Source: Bacteroidota bacterium
Lineage (GTDB): Bacteria; Bacteroidota; Bacteroidia; Chitinophagales; Chitinophagaceae
Direction: 5' to 3'
DNA: 33,038 nt
Assembly (NCBI GenBank): GCA_947487525.1
Contig: CANKWR010000018.1
Location: 1 to 33,038 of the forward strand
In this document: piece by piece, positions 15,745 through 23,351 of the stretch
How positions within the stretch are numbered: position 1 is the first letter of the stretch
Layout of the letters: every line of letters starts with the position of its first letter
The notes under the pieces: model-generated
Database searches by the model: none
Seen by the model: the letters and a program-made list of their open reading frames with translations, nothing else
Told to the model about the DNA's origin: nothing
Program-made: the position numbers and the translations under genes

Positions 15745-15778
15745 ATTTGTAATTAATTTAATATAAATCTACAGTCTA
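15745..15778 (-). promoter_or_regulatory. Shared upstream leader of array genes (copy 1)
   Basis: This stretch shares a 17-bp identical run (aattaatttaatataaa) with the region before 16303. On the minus strand it includes TAGATTTA, a near match to TAnnTTTG, with TTTGTTG 17 bp further upstream. It is a plausible promoter for the lipoprotein gene. Confidence 0.4.
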
Positions 15779-15913
15779 TTTTTGAAAACAACAAATTTTC
15801 ATTTAAAAGTAATATCACAATATTGTATTGCCTGGTTTATACGTAATCTCGATAATCAAACCCTCTTTGATAAATGGGAACATCCCGCTACAGGCTTTTA
15901 AAGGAGCAGGTTA

Positions 15914-16303
15914 TTACAAAGATTTTACAGCACGAACATGCGGTATATCATCACTAAATTCCTCATTGACAGTAATAGTCATCAATTTACCATTATTAAA
16001 ATCTAAATACCAATGTCCGTTTTTTGTTTTTGAAGAACTCCAATAATTAACACCTAAAAATCCTTTAATTTTTTTTCTGTTTGAGTATAAGATTCTTAAC
16101 TCAGTATTCGTTGGAAGTCTCCAACCTTTTCCTAAATCACGACAGGCTTCGACACCATCTTCCCAATATTTTACATACGTAATATCATTTTCTGCTACTA
16201 ATAGATTCCCAACTTTAACGGGCTTCCCAATTATTTCTTTTGCATCTTGTGCAAGACAAAAACAAGTAATCATTAACAAAGGGAGTAGTAGTAACTTTTT
16301 CAT
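15914..16303 (-). CDS. Secreted single-domain Lcl/DUF1566-like protein
   Basis: A 129-residue protein with a cleavable signal peptide (MKKLLLLPLLMITCFCLAQ) and one Lcl-like domain: IIGKPVKVGNLLVAENDI, ACRDLGKGWRLPTNTELRIL, YSNRKKIKGFLGVNYWSSS, WYLDFNNGKLM and HVRAVKSL. The whole mature protein is one domain. It is closely similar to the protein at 20659-21039, and its signal-peptide DNA is nearly identical to that at 16335-16730, so these are recent duplicates. The order of motifs (WRLPT, YWSS, FNNG, VRAV) is that of C-type-lectin-like domains, suggesting an extracellular ligand- or partner-binding role. No ligand can be named. Confidence 0.78.
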   Translation of the reverse strand: MKKLLLLPLLMITCFCLAQDAKEIIGKPVKVGNLLVAENDITYVKYWEDGVEACRDLGKGWRLPTNTELRILYSNRKKIKGFLGVNYWSSSKTKNGHWYLDFNNGKLMTITVNEEFSDDIPHVRAVKSL

Positions 16304-16337
16304 AGTTATAATTAATTTAATATAAAACTACGGCTTA
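16304..16337 (-). promoter_or_regulatory. Shared upstream leader of array genes (copy 2)
   Basis: About 27 of 34 bases match the leader of the gene at 15250-15744, including a 17-bp identical run. The minus strand has TAGTTTTA at the -7 position. No -33 element is evident, and the neighbouring gene ends only 31 bp upstream, so it may be a duplicated leader and not an independent promoter. Confidence 0.3.
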
Positions 16338-16730
16338 TTTTAAATATTTAATAGTTCGGACAGCACGCACTCTCATTCTATCATCTTCATACACTACTTG
16401 CTGCTCACCATTACTAAAATTTTGACTCATTGATGGATAATCCTTATCCTCATTATCACCCCAGTAGAAATCATTAGAAAAGCCGCCAATTTTAATCTTT
16501 GACTTATTCCTGTATAGAATATTCATTTCACTTTTGGTAGGCAATCTCCATCCACCCCCCAACCCTCTACAAGCATTTATTGCTTGATTATTATACATAA
16601 ATTTTGCAAAATCAAATTGTGTAATTTCAAGATTGCCAATCCTATAGGGCTTGCCAATAATCGCTTGTGCATTTTGTGCAAAGCAAATACAAGTAATCAT
16701 CAACAAAGGGAGTAGTAATAATTTTTTCAT
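16335..16730 (-). CDS. Secreted single-domain Lcl/DUF1566-like protein
   Basis: A 131-residue paralogue with signal peptide MKKLLLLPLLMITCICFAQ followed by AIIGKPYRIGNLEITQFDFA, ACRGLGGGWRLPTKSEMNIL, YRNKSKIKIGGFSNDFYWGD, QNFSNGEQQ and RVRAVRTIK. The WSSS-like motif is altered to YWGDN, and this copy is more acidic in the second half than its neighbours. It lies 31 bp upstream of the next paralogue and 21 bp downstream of the GYF_2 protein on the same strand, so cotranscription of the group is likely. Confidence 0.76.
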   Translation of the reverse strand: MKKLLLLPLLMITCICFAQNAQAIIGKPYRIGNLEITQFDFAKFMYNNQAINACRGLGGGWRLPTKSEMNILYRNKSKIKIGGFSNDFYWGDNEDKDYPSMSQNFSNGEQQVVYEDDRMRVRAVRTIKYLK

Positions 16731-16751
16731 AATTGGTTAATTAAAAGTACA

Positions 16752-17276
16752 CTAAAAAAGCGTCAATATAAATAGCACTATCCAAATAACAAAAGGAGCA
16801 ATGTTTATTTTTGTTTTATCACATCTAAGATAAAGATATACAGGTACTAATAATAACCAGGATTTAAATTTAGATGTATCGTGCCCAGCTTTTTTTAATT
16901 GTTTTACATCAAGCCAAGAAAAAATTATATTCGTCCATATCGTTGCAGCAAAGTATTTATGAGTTGCTATATATTTTTCTGCTTCTAAATCATTTGAAGC
17001 AGAAGCGTATGAAATAATATACTCTAAAATCAAACCAATTATTGGAGCAAATGCTAAAAACCAAATATATGTATTGTTAATTGAACTGCCGGGTAAAGGC
17101 GGTGGTGCTAATTCACTAGTATTAAAGTCAGTTTCGCGAATTAATTTCCAATCTAAAAAATCAGGGCACCATATTTTAGAATCTCTATTTAAAACTTTAT
17201 CATCAATTAATTTTTGGATATCTGCTCGATCAACAGGTCCTTTTCTATTTCCGTCTTGTTCGTAATGAAATTTCAT
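16752..17276 (-). CDS. GYF_2 (DUF4339) domain membrane protein
   Basis: A 174-residue protein. Residues 1-50 form a GYF_2-type domain (FHYEQDGNRKGPVDRADIQK, with WCPDFLDWKLI), a small fold that binds peptides in many bacterial membrane proteins. A proline-rich linker (APPPLPG) leads to about four hydrophobic segments (YIWFLAFAPIIGLILEYII, YFAATIWTNIIFSWL, WLLLVPVYLYL, NIAPFVIWIVLFILTLF). The N-terminal domain lacks a signal and is probably cytoplasmic. Function unknown. It sits between the Lcl-like genes and a small pseudogene that ends 10 bp upstream. Confidence 0.72.
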   Translation of the reverse strand: MKFHYEQDGNRKGPVDRADIQKLIDDKVLNRDSKIWCPDFLDWKLIRETDFNTSELAPPPLPGSSINNTYIWFLAFAPIIGLILEYIISYASASNDLEAEKYIATHKYFAATIWTNIIFSWLDVKQLKKAGHDTSKFKSWLLLVPVYLYLRCDKTKINIAPFVIWIVLFILTLF

Positions 17277-17286
17277 CTTTTATAAA

Positions 17287-17445
17287 TTATAATTTAGAGT
17301 ATTTTTCAATCACTTTTTCGTAGGTCATTCCTATTTCAATATCAACTAACTTATTAACTGAAGTCGCTTTACTTTGGGTAATGGATTGTCAGATTAGGAA
17401 TTGAGTAGTTAATAAAATTAGATTTATTTTATAAGGCCTATTCAT
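17287..17445 (-). pseudogene. Small secreted-protein gene broken by an in-frame TGA
   Basis: Reading the minus strand from ATG at 17445 gives MNRPYKINLILLTTQFLI, a signal-peptide-like start. A TGA follows (17391-17389), and then, in the same frame, QSITQSKATSVNKLVDIEIG and MTYEKVIEKYSKL before TAA at 17287. The second part fits the mature start of a small secreted protein, and IGMTYEKVIEKY resembles the opening of BamE/SmpA-like domains (IxxGMTxxxV). At 53 codons it is short for that family, so it may also be truncated. A sequencing error at the TGA is the alternative. The rest of 17277-17523 holds nothing else I can support. Confidence 0.5.
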
Positions 17446-17523
17446 TGTTGATTTGTTTACTTGTAATATAATATTTTTTTATATACAACAAATAAGATTC
17501 AACTATATTTCAACTATTTAAAA

Positions 17524-18267
17524 TTAAAATTTATAAATTTTCGTATATAAGAATACACCAAAAACAATTATCACCGCAAAAAAAAGCCATATAGCAACTT
17601 GTATAAGTTTGTATTTAGGTTCCATGTCTTTAAGGGTTTGGATATAACTGTTAAAGAGACCTTTGCTACGTAAGCTGCCTAGTTTCATTTCTTCAATTTC
17701 TTCATTTACATCATCACTTACATAAGATCCTATCCCACTACCTAGCGCTTTAAAAATCCAGCCTTGTTCAGTTTTTAAAATGGCGCACATTAAAATGGTT
17801 CCGTCCGATATATCAATTTTTTTTATTTCATATTTGCAAATTTCATTTCCATTATCTGCATTAATGAGTTTCGCGATGCAATTATCTAATAAAATGGTTT
17901 CATCCTTTTTATCCATCTTTCGATTTTCATTTAAACCTGGATTAGCAAATACAGTGAACACAAAACCTTCTATGTATAAATCAATGTCTTTAAAATTAAT
18001 TTTAATTTCTTCATAATCAATATCTGAATCCCGGTTGAGATCATCACCATTATGCACTACACTCTTATTACTATTAGATAAATTTTCATAATTTATTGTT
18101 TCTACACAATGCCCCCAGCCATTTAATAATATACAACTAATATCAATTGGCGCATACATGTTATTTTCATTAGAAATCCATTCAATTCTAAGAATAATAT
18201 TTGAAACATTTTGCCCAAATTGATTTTTAAAGTCATACGCTTCACCTGTGTTTATTTTATTTGACAT
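17524..18267 (-). CDS. TerD-domain protein with C-terminal membrane anchor
   Basis: A 247-residue protein. Residues about 20-185 match the TerD/CABP fold: an IDISCILLNGWG strand in place of the usual DLDLS, VVHNGDDLNRDSDIDYEEIK (the Ca2+-binding acidic loop, normally GDD..GDDE), INFKDIDLYIEGFVFTVFAN, NCIAKLINADNGNEICKYEI and TEQGWIFKALGSGIG. TerD proteins are small soluble Ca2+-binding proteins linked to tellurite and stress resistance and proposed to work at membranes. Here an acidic linker and a single C-terminal hydrophobic helix (LIQVAIWLFFAVIIVFGVFL) make it tail-anchored. No other ter gene is in the window. Flanked by Lcl-like genes, which is unusual company. Confidence 0.75.
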   Translation of the reverse strand: MSNKINTGEAYDFKNQFGQNVSNIILRIEWISNENNMYAPIDISCILLNGWGHCVETINYENLSNSNKSVVHNGDDLNRDSDIDYEEIKINFKDIDLYIEGFVFTVFANPGLNENRKMDKKDETILLDNCIAKLINADNGNEICKYEIKKIDISDGTILMCAILKTEQGWIFKALGSGIGSYVSDDVNEEIEEMKLGSLRSKGLFNSYIQTLKDMEPKYKLIQVAIWLFFAVIIVFGVFLYTKIYKF

Positions 18268-18428
18268 GATAAAAAATGCATTTTAGGAATGATTAAATTA
18301 AAAAAAAATATACTCCAAATTCAACAATATTAAACAAGGATAACAATGAAAAAGGCTAACTTTTACGTAGATTATTCTTTTTTTCTAGTTTAATTTATCT
18401 TTTCCGCTTCAAGGACTTTATAAATTAG

Positions 18429-19190
18429 TTATAATGTCTTGACAGCTCGAACTATAGAATATTCTTTCTTATCTGTCAATCCATAACTACCACTGCCAAA
18501 ATTTTTTAACCAACCACTTCGAAAGCCTTCACCGCCTTCTGAAGAGCTCCAATAGTAATCGTCAATCCAATTTGGTACTTTATCTCGATACTTATATAAT
18601 GTCTCCAATTCTTCAAAGGTTGGTAATCTCCAACCTTTACCTAGTTTTTTACAAGCAGCTTTTGCTTCTGTCCATGTCATCAAATTTGGAAAATCATTTT
18701 GAGCTACAACAAGTTTTTCTATACTTATAGTCTTACCAATAACGGAACCTATATTTATTGATATGTCCCCTTTTACAGAAGTAGCAACAACTGATGGTAA
18801 TGAATTGATTGCACGAACATTGTTGCCGTATTGTTCGTAGCTGCTGTAGCCACCCTGATGACCATTAGTGAAATCCTGTCTCCACGCATATAAGCCAGGG
18901 TAAATAGTCGAACTAAAATAATAGGTTTCCGCAAAGCCGCCCCCATATGCAGTGATTTTTCGTTCATTTAAATACATCGTATTTAATTCAACTTTAGTTG
19001 GCAACCTCCAACCTTTACCCAATTTGGCACAGGCTTTTTTAGCCTCTTCAAAGGTCAATGAGTATGGAAGGTCATTTTGAGCAACTACAAAATTACCAAT
19101 TTTAATTGGACTGCCAATTGTCTTTTCAGCGTCTTGTGCAAAACAAAAAAAAGTAATCATCAAAAGCGGTAGGAATAATAATTTTTTCAT
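18429..19190 (-). CDS. Secreted two-domain Lcl/DUF1566-like protein
   Basis: A 253-residue protein with signal peptide MKKLLFLPLLMITFFCFAQ and two tandem copies of the array domain. Copy 1 (about residues 22-130) has IGSPIKIGNFVVAQNDLPYS, ACAKLGKGWRLPTKVELNTM, YYFSSTIYPG and NNVRAINSL. Copy 2 (about 145-253) has IGKTISIEKLVVAQNDFPNL, ACKKLGKGWRLPTFEELETL, YYWSSSEGG and SIVRAVKTL. It begins at MKKLL like its paralogues; an ATG three codons earlier (19199) is also in frame. The internal duplication shows that the unit spanning IGKP to VRAV is the duplicated module. It lies 22 bp after the FISUMP gene on the same strand. Confidence 0.78.
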   Translation of the reverse strand: MKKLLFLPLLMITFFCFAQDAEKTIGSPIKIGNFVVAQNDLPYSLTFEEAKKACAKLGKGWRLPTKVELNTMYLNERKITAYGGGFAETYYFSSTIYPGLYAWRQDFTNGHQGGYSSYEQYGNNVRAINSLPSVVATSVKGDISINIGSVIGKTISIEKLVVAQNDFPNLMTWTEAKAACKKLGKGWRLPTFEELETLYKYRDKVPNWIDDYYWSSSEGGEGFRSGWLKNFGSGSYGLTDKKEYSIVRAVKTL

Positions 19191-19211
19191 AATCGTCATT
19201 TAATAAATATG

Positions 19212-20615
19212 CTAGTTCGCTACTTTAATAAAAAATAAATTGTATGATTTTTGTGGATTGGCTTCTTTAAAAGTTAATTTTCGCCATCCTACACTATTGG
19301 TTATTAAATATGCTTCTTTGTATTTACTATCATTGCCTTTCACTAAATAAGGTTTGCTTTCCTCCCAATCTAAAAATCGGTCAGTGGAAAAGTTTCCCTT
19401 CATGCCATTCAAGTCAACCATTTTAGCTATTTCATACTCAAAAACAAATCTCCAATTAGGGCCAATTTTTTCTAATAATTCCTCAGCTTCCTGAATGGTT
19501 CCTTTAAAATCATTCCCTAGTTCTTTTTTCCCGATGGTTCTTCTAACAGTAACAATATTTTTTAAAAACCGCTCTTCTTCTTCTTTTTTCTGTTGTATAA
19601 GCCTTAATTCAGCTTCCTCCCTTTGCTTTATAGCAATTTGTTCTTGTCGCTCTCTATTGATTCTAGCTTCTTCTTTGATCTTTTTTTCTCTTGCGATTTT
19701 TTCTTCTTGAATTCTTTTTTCATTGGCGATTCTTTCTTCCTCCTTCCTTTGTTGCTCCATCAATTCCTTCTGTCTTTTCTCTTCCTCCAGTAATCTTTCT
19801 TTTTCTAAAACTTCAGGGCTTTTATCTTTAATTAATCTAATAGAACATCCATATCCCTTTCCTAATTTACTGTCACTTCCAGCCCTATTATTTTCATTAT
19901 CAACATAAAAATCACGAGCATCATTTTCATCAATCTCTGTTGAAGTCCACCATACCGCTACTTGTCCTATATATTTATTGAATTCCCCGTCCGCATACCT
20001 ATTACTACCAGGTTTTGCTGCAAAACCACTCTTATTGTTGCCATTTCCAGATATGGTTCTTTTTTCAATATATCTTCTATCTCCTCCTGTGCCATTACAA
20101 ATAACACAGATAATATATTTATAGCTTATTCTGGAATACCTTTGTCCCGATCCGTTACAATAGGCACAATCTGATCCTTCCTCACTTCCGCCATATTCAT
20201 ATTGTTTCCAACCCGTTTTTGTTTTTAAGGATGTACAAACATAGTCATCTATATTTCTTAAAAAATCAACTAATTCATTACAATCTTTTTTTGTAGGAAC
20301 ATGCCAACCTTTGGGTGCTAATCCTCTTGGATCATTCACTGCATACCAATTATACAACTTCCCATAAACAGTACCATTCTCGGCACTATTTTTATAATAA
20401 CACCAAGCAGCTTTTTTATTTTGGCCTGCTTTTTCCCACTGCTCTTTGGTTTTAGCCTCATATATGGGATCTCCATTTTGAAACTTAGAAACATTTAAAT
20501 TGGATGCCATCCAAACTTGATCCCCAATTTTCACCTGCCCATTGATTAATGTAAATGAACCAAAATTGGTAAAAAATAAAAGAAGTAAAGAGATGGTAAA
20601 AATGATTTTTTTCAT
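19212..20615 (-). CDS. FISUMP-domain secreted protein with CxxCxGxG insert, coiled coil and Lcl-like tail
   Basis: A 467-residue protein starting at MKKIIFTISLLLLFFTNFGS (signal peptide; an upstream in-frame ATG at 20630 is less likely). The FISUMP (Fibrobacter succinogenes major paralogous) domain has KIGDQVWMASNLNVSKFQNG, GKLYNWYAVNDPRGLAPKGW and HVPTKKDCNELVDFL, then WWTSTE and GYGCSIRLIKD. Inserted inside it are two DnaJ-type zinc motifs, CAYCNGSG and CVICNGTG. Residues about 270-360 are a highly charged E/K/R-rich coiled coil. The last 110 residues (IGPNWRFVFEYEIAKM and later NLFFIKVA) look like a degenerate copy of the Lcl-type module found in its neighbours. Probably exported; function unknown. 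Confidence 0.78.
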   Translation of the reverse strand: MKKIIFTISLLLLFFTNFGSFTLINGQVKIGDQVWMASNLNVSKFQNGDPIYEAKTKEQWEKAGQNKKAAWCYYKNSAENGTVYGKLYNWYAVNDPRGLAPKGWHVPTKKDCNELVDFLRNIDDYVCTSLKTKTGWKQYEYGGSEEGSDCAYCNGSGQRYSRISYKYIICVICNGTGGDRRYIEKRTISGNGNNKSGFAAKPGSNRYADGEFNKYIGQVAVWWTSTEIDENDARDFYVDNENNRAGSDSKLGKGYGCSIRLIKDKSPEVLEKERLLEEEKRQKELMEQQRKEEERIANEKRIQEEKIAREKKIKEEARINRERQEQIAIKQREEAELRLIQQKKEEEERFLKNIVTVRRTIGKKELGNDFKGTIQEAEELLEKIGPNWRFVFEYEIAKMVDLNGMKGNFSTDRFLDWEESKPYLVKGNDSKYKEAYLITNSVGWRKLTFKEANPQKSYNLFFIKVAN

Positions 20616-20658
20616 AAAATAAATAGACATTAAATAATTGATTAATTATGTATAAAAA

Positions 20659-21039
20659 TTAATTAGACTTCACCGCACGTACAAAGCAGGTAGCATCATT
20701 CAATGTTGAAGTAATTTGTACCCCATTGTTAAAAGACTGTTTCCAGGCATCCATGTTATTTTTACCAGTGGAAGTCCAATAATATTGGCGCATAAAACCA
20801 CCAATTTCAAACCTATTGATATATAAAACATCTAATTCTTTTTTGGTAGGTAATCTCCACCCTTTCCCTAAACTAGCACAAGCCTTTTTTGCATCTACCC
20901 AATTCATTTCGTCAGGAAATGCATTTTCTGCAACATAGATATTGCCAATTTTAACTGGCTTTCCGATTATTTCTTTTGCATTTTGTGCAAGGCAAAAACA
21001 AGAAATAAGCAATAACGGGAGTACTAGTAGTTTTTTCAT
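20659..21039 (-). CDS. Secreted single-domain Lcl/DUF1566-like protein
   Basis: A 126-residue paralogue and first gene of the minus-strand array. Signal peptide MKKLLVLPLLLISCFCLAQ; domain motifs IIGKPVKIGNIYVAENAFPD, ACASLGKGWRLPTKKELDVL, YINRFEIGGFMRQYYWTSTG, WKQSFNNGVQIT and FVRAVKSN. It is very close to the protein at 15914-16303 although four to five kilobases separate them. Its leader (21040-21070) resembles those before 15744 and 16303. The secreted TPR gene diverges from it with only 101 bp between the starts, so the two may share control. Confidence 0.78.
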   Translation of the reverse strand: MKKLLVLPLLLISCFCLAQNAKEIIGKPVKIGNIYVAENAFPDEMNWVDAKKACASLGKGWRLPTKKELDVLYINRFEIGGFMRQYYWTSTGKNNMDAWKQSFNNGVQITSTLNDATCFVRAVKSN

Positions 21040-21070
21040 ATTTAAATTATTGTTAATGTAAATCTAAGTA
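21040..21070 (-). promoter_or_regulatory. Shared upstream leader of array genes (copy 3)
   Basis: Similar in wording to the leaders before 15744 and 16303, with TAGATTTA on the minus strand about 25 bp before the ATG. No -33 element is visible at a normal distance. Support comes from similarity among the three copies. Confidence 0.3.
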
Positions 21071-21140
21071 TTATTTCTTTTATTTCTTCGCTATTTTATA
21101 ATTTCCTTGACAAATTAATAGATCTTTTATTATTAATTTT

Positions 21141-23285
21141 ATGAATATGAAAAAATGCCTATTTGCCATTTGTGCAATTGCACTAGCCAACTTTAGTTTT
21201 AGCCAAACTACCGAACAGTTAAGAAATACTGGAATTGAAAAAATCCAACAAAATGCATTTTCGGATGCCATTGTTGATTTCGACAAGGTAATTAAACAAA
21301 ACCCCACCGACTCCATCGCCTATAATAATAGAGGAAAAGCCAAATATTACCTAGAAAACTTCAAATCGGCAATCCCCGACTTTACGCAAGCCATTGAATT
21401 AAATCCTAAGGATGGTATCGCTTATTATTATAGAGCAAAATCAAAATATTATTTAGAAGACTATAAAGGAGCCGTTCTTGATTATAATAAAGCCATTGAA
21501 CTCAATCCCAAGGACTTTCTAGCCTTTTACTTCCGTGGTGTTGCTCATTTTTTATTAGAAAATTACAAAGCAGCCTTACCTGACTTTAATAATACAATAT
21601 CCTTAGACCCAAAATCCCCTGGTAGTTATTATTACAAAGGTCGAATTGAATATCGTTTAAAAAATTACGATAAGGCAATGGCTGAATTTAATGAATCAAT
21701 TAAGCTAGATTCAACCTATGCTAGTGCCTATTATTACAGGGGCAATGTATTTTACTCACAAGATAAATACAAAGAAGCTATTCGTGCATATAATAAAACA
21801 GTTGAAATAGATCCAAAATATAGCGATGCATATTATTTTAATGGATTATCGAATTTTTTTATTGATCAAGAAAAAGAAGCGATTGAAAATTTCAATAAGG
21901 CAATTGTTTTAGAGCCAAACTATGGAGCCTCTTATTTCTATAGAGGAAGGGCTAAATTAAGTTTAAAGAATTATCAGGAATCAATTATAGATTTTACTAA
22001 AGCAATGCAAATTGATACTAGTAATGCTTTCACCTATCATTATAGAGGGAGGGCCTATTATTTTTTAGATAAGCATGACCAAGCAATGGCTGATTTTAGT
22101 AAAGCCATTCAGCTAGATCCAAAAGCAAAGGAAAGTTATTATTACAGAGGATGTACCCAATATTATGTAGATAAAAAGGAAGAGGCAATCAATGACTTCA
22201 ATAAGGCCATTGCTATTGATCCGAACTATGCCAATGCATTGTACTTTAGAGGTAGAACCAATTATGTATTAAATAAATACCAAGAAGCAATTACAGATTT
22301 AAACAAGTCCATTGCAATAGATTCAACCAATGAAGAAAGTTATTACTATAGGGGGAGTACCCACTATATGATTGAAAAATATCAACAAGCGATTGATGAT
22401 TATTCAAAAGCAGTGCTCATCGAACCAGATTACTTAGAAGCCTACTATTACCGTGGCTCCGCTAAATATCAACTTGAAAATTACAAGGATGCCATTGATG
22501 ATTATACAAAAACGCTACAAATAGATTCAAATTATTTTTATGGTTATTATTTTAGGGGGAATGCAAATTATTTCCTTGAAAATTTTAAAGAAGCAATCAA
22601 GGACTACGATAAAGCAATAAAAATTAATGATACACTTCCAGGAGTATACTATTATAATGGACGCGCTTTATATGATTTAGATAGATACCAGGAAGCAATT
22701 CCATTTTTAGATAAAGCCATTGCGCTTGATCCAGCCTATATATTCAGCTATTATTATAGAGCCAACGTATACTATGCTTTAAAACAATTTAAAGAAGCCA
22801 ATAATAACTATGCTAAAGTCATTGAAATGGACCCAAAATTTGTAGAACCCTATTTTTACAGAGGGTTAGGTAATTTTATGACAGAAGGGTATGAACAAGC
22901 CATGGAGGATTTTTCGAAATTGATAGAATTGGAGCCTTTAAAAGGGAGAGGATATTTTATGAGAGCCCATACCAACTATAATTTAGAAAATTATGATGAA
23001 GTGTTTATTGATGTAAATAAAGCAATTGAATTAGATAGTAAAAATGATATCATCTATAATTTAAGGGCAAACACCAATTATGTATTAGAAAATTATGCCG
23101 AAGCGATTAAAGATTATAATAAAGCAATTGAATTAAATCCAAAATACGATATAGCCTATTATTACCGAGGTTTATCAAAAATGAAAATAGGTAAATCAAG
23201 CGAAGCTTGTTCAGATTTGAGAAAAGCAGGCGACTTGGGCTATCAAGATGCCTTTGAAGCAATTAAAATGAACTGTCAAAAATAA
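21141..23285 (+). CDS. Secreted protein of about 20 tetratricopeptide repeats
   Basis: A 714-residue protein with signal peptide (MKKCLFAICAIALANFSFSQ, from the ATG at 21141 or 21147) and then TPR units of 34 residues to the end. I count 18 regular repeats plus one weaker unit at each end. The consensus is close to AYYYRGxAxYxLExYKEAIx followed by DYxKAIxLDPxx, unusually rich in tyrosine at the first helix. TPR superhelices bind peptides and assemble complexes; this one would act in the periplasm or outside. The repeats are regular enough that expansion by tandem duplication is likely, but their DNA has diverged. Last unit GKSSEACSDLRKAGDLGYQD acts as a cap. Divergent from the Lcl/FISUMP array, and the only plus-strand gene of the island. 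Confidence 0.9.
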   Translation: MNMKKCLFAICAIALANFSFSQTTEQLRNTGIEKIQQNAFSDAIVDFDKVIKQNPTDSIAYNNRGKAKYYLENFKSAIPDFTQAIELNPKDGIAYYYRAKSKYYLEDYKGAVLDYNKAIELNPKDFLAFYFRGVAHFLLENYKAALPDFNNTISLDPKSPGSYYYKGRIEYRLKNYDKAMAEFNESIKLDSTYASAYYYRGNVFYSQDKYKEAIRAYNKTVEIDPKYSDAYYFNGLSNFFIDQEKEAIENFNKAIVLEPNYGASYFYRGRAKLSLKNYQESIIDFTKAMQIDTSNAFTYHYRGRAYYFLDKHDQAMADFSKAIQLDPKAKESYYYRGCTQYYVDKKEEAINDFNKAIAIDPNYANALYFRGRTNYVLNKYQEAITDLNKSIAIDSTNEESYYYRGSTHYMIEKYQQAIDDYSKAVLIEPDYLEAYYYRGSAKYQLENYKDAIDDYTKTLQIDSNYFYGYYFRGNANYFLENFKEAIKDYDKAIKINDTLPGVYYYNGRALYDLDRYQEAIPFLDKAIALDPAYIFSYYYRANVYYALKQFKEANNNYAKVIEMDPKFVEPYFYRGLGNFMTEGYEQAMEDFSKLIELEPLKGRGYFMRAHTNYNLENYDEVFIDVNKAIELDSKNDIIYNLRANTNYVLENYAEAIKDYNKAIELNPKYDIAYYYRGLSKMKIGKSSEACSDLRKAGDLGYQDAFEAIKMNCQK

Positions 23286-23304
23286 TAAGGAGGCGGTAAA
23301 CAAG

Positions 23305-23331
23305 AAAGGCCGTCCTTGAAAGACGGCCTTT
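23305..23331. terminator. Hairpin between TPR gene and lipoprotein gene
   Basis: A perfect 10-bp stem AAAGGCCGTC/GACGGCCTTT with a seven-base loop, between convergent genes. The following T-tract is short on either strand, so it is a likely but not ideal terminator. Confidence 0.7.
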
Positions 23332-23351
23332 ACTATTATTAAAAATACTAT

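Noticed and set aside
21240..23280. CRISPR or DNA tandem repeat
   Set aside because: The regular 102-bp period comes from 34-residue TPR units. The DNA copies are diverged and there are no repeat-spacer units.
15250..23285. Complete diversity-generating retroelement
   Set aside because: No reverse transcriptase, accessory protein or template/variable repeat pair could be seen in the window; only possible target-type folds are present.
15250..23285. Mobile element or integrated prophage
   Set aside because: No transposase, integrase, terminal inverted repeats or phage structural genes were found. Local duplication explains the paralogues.
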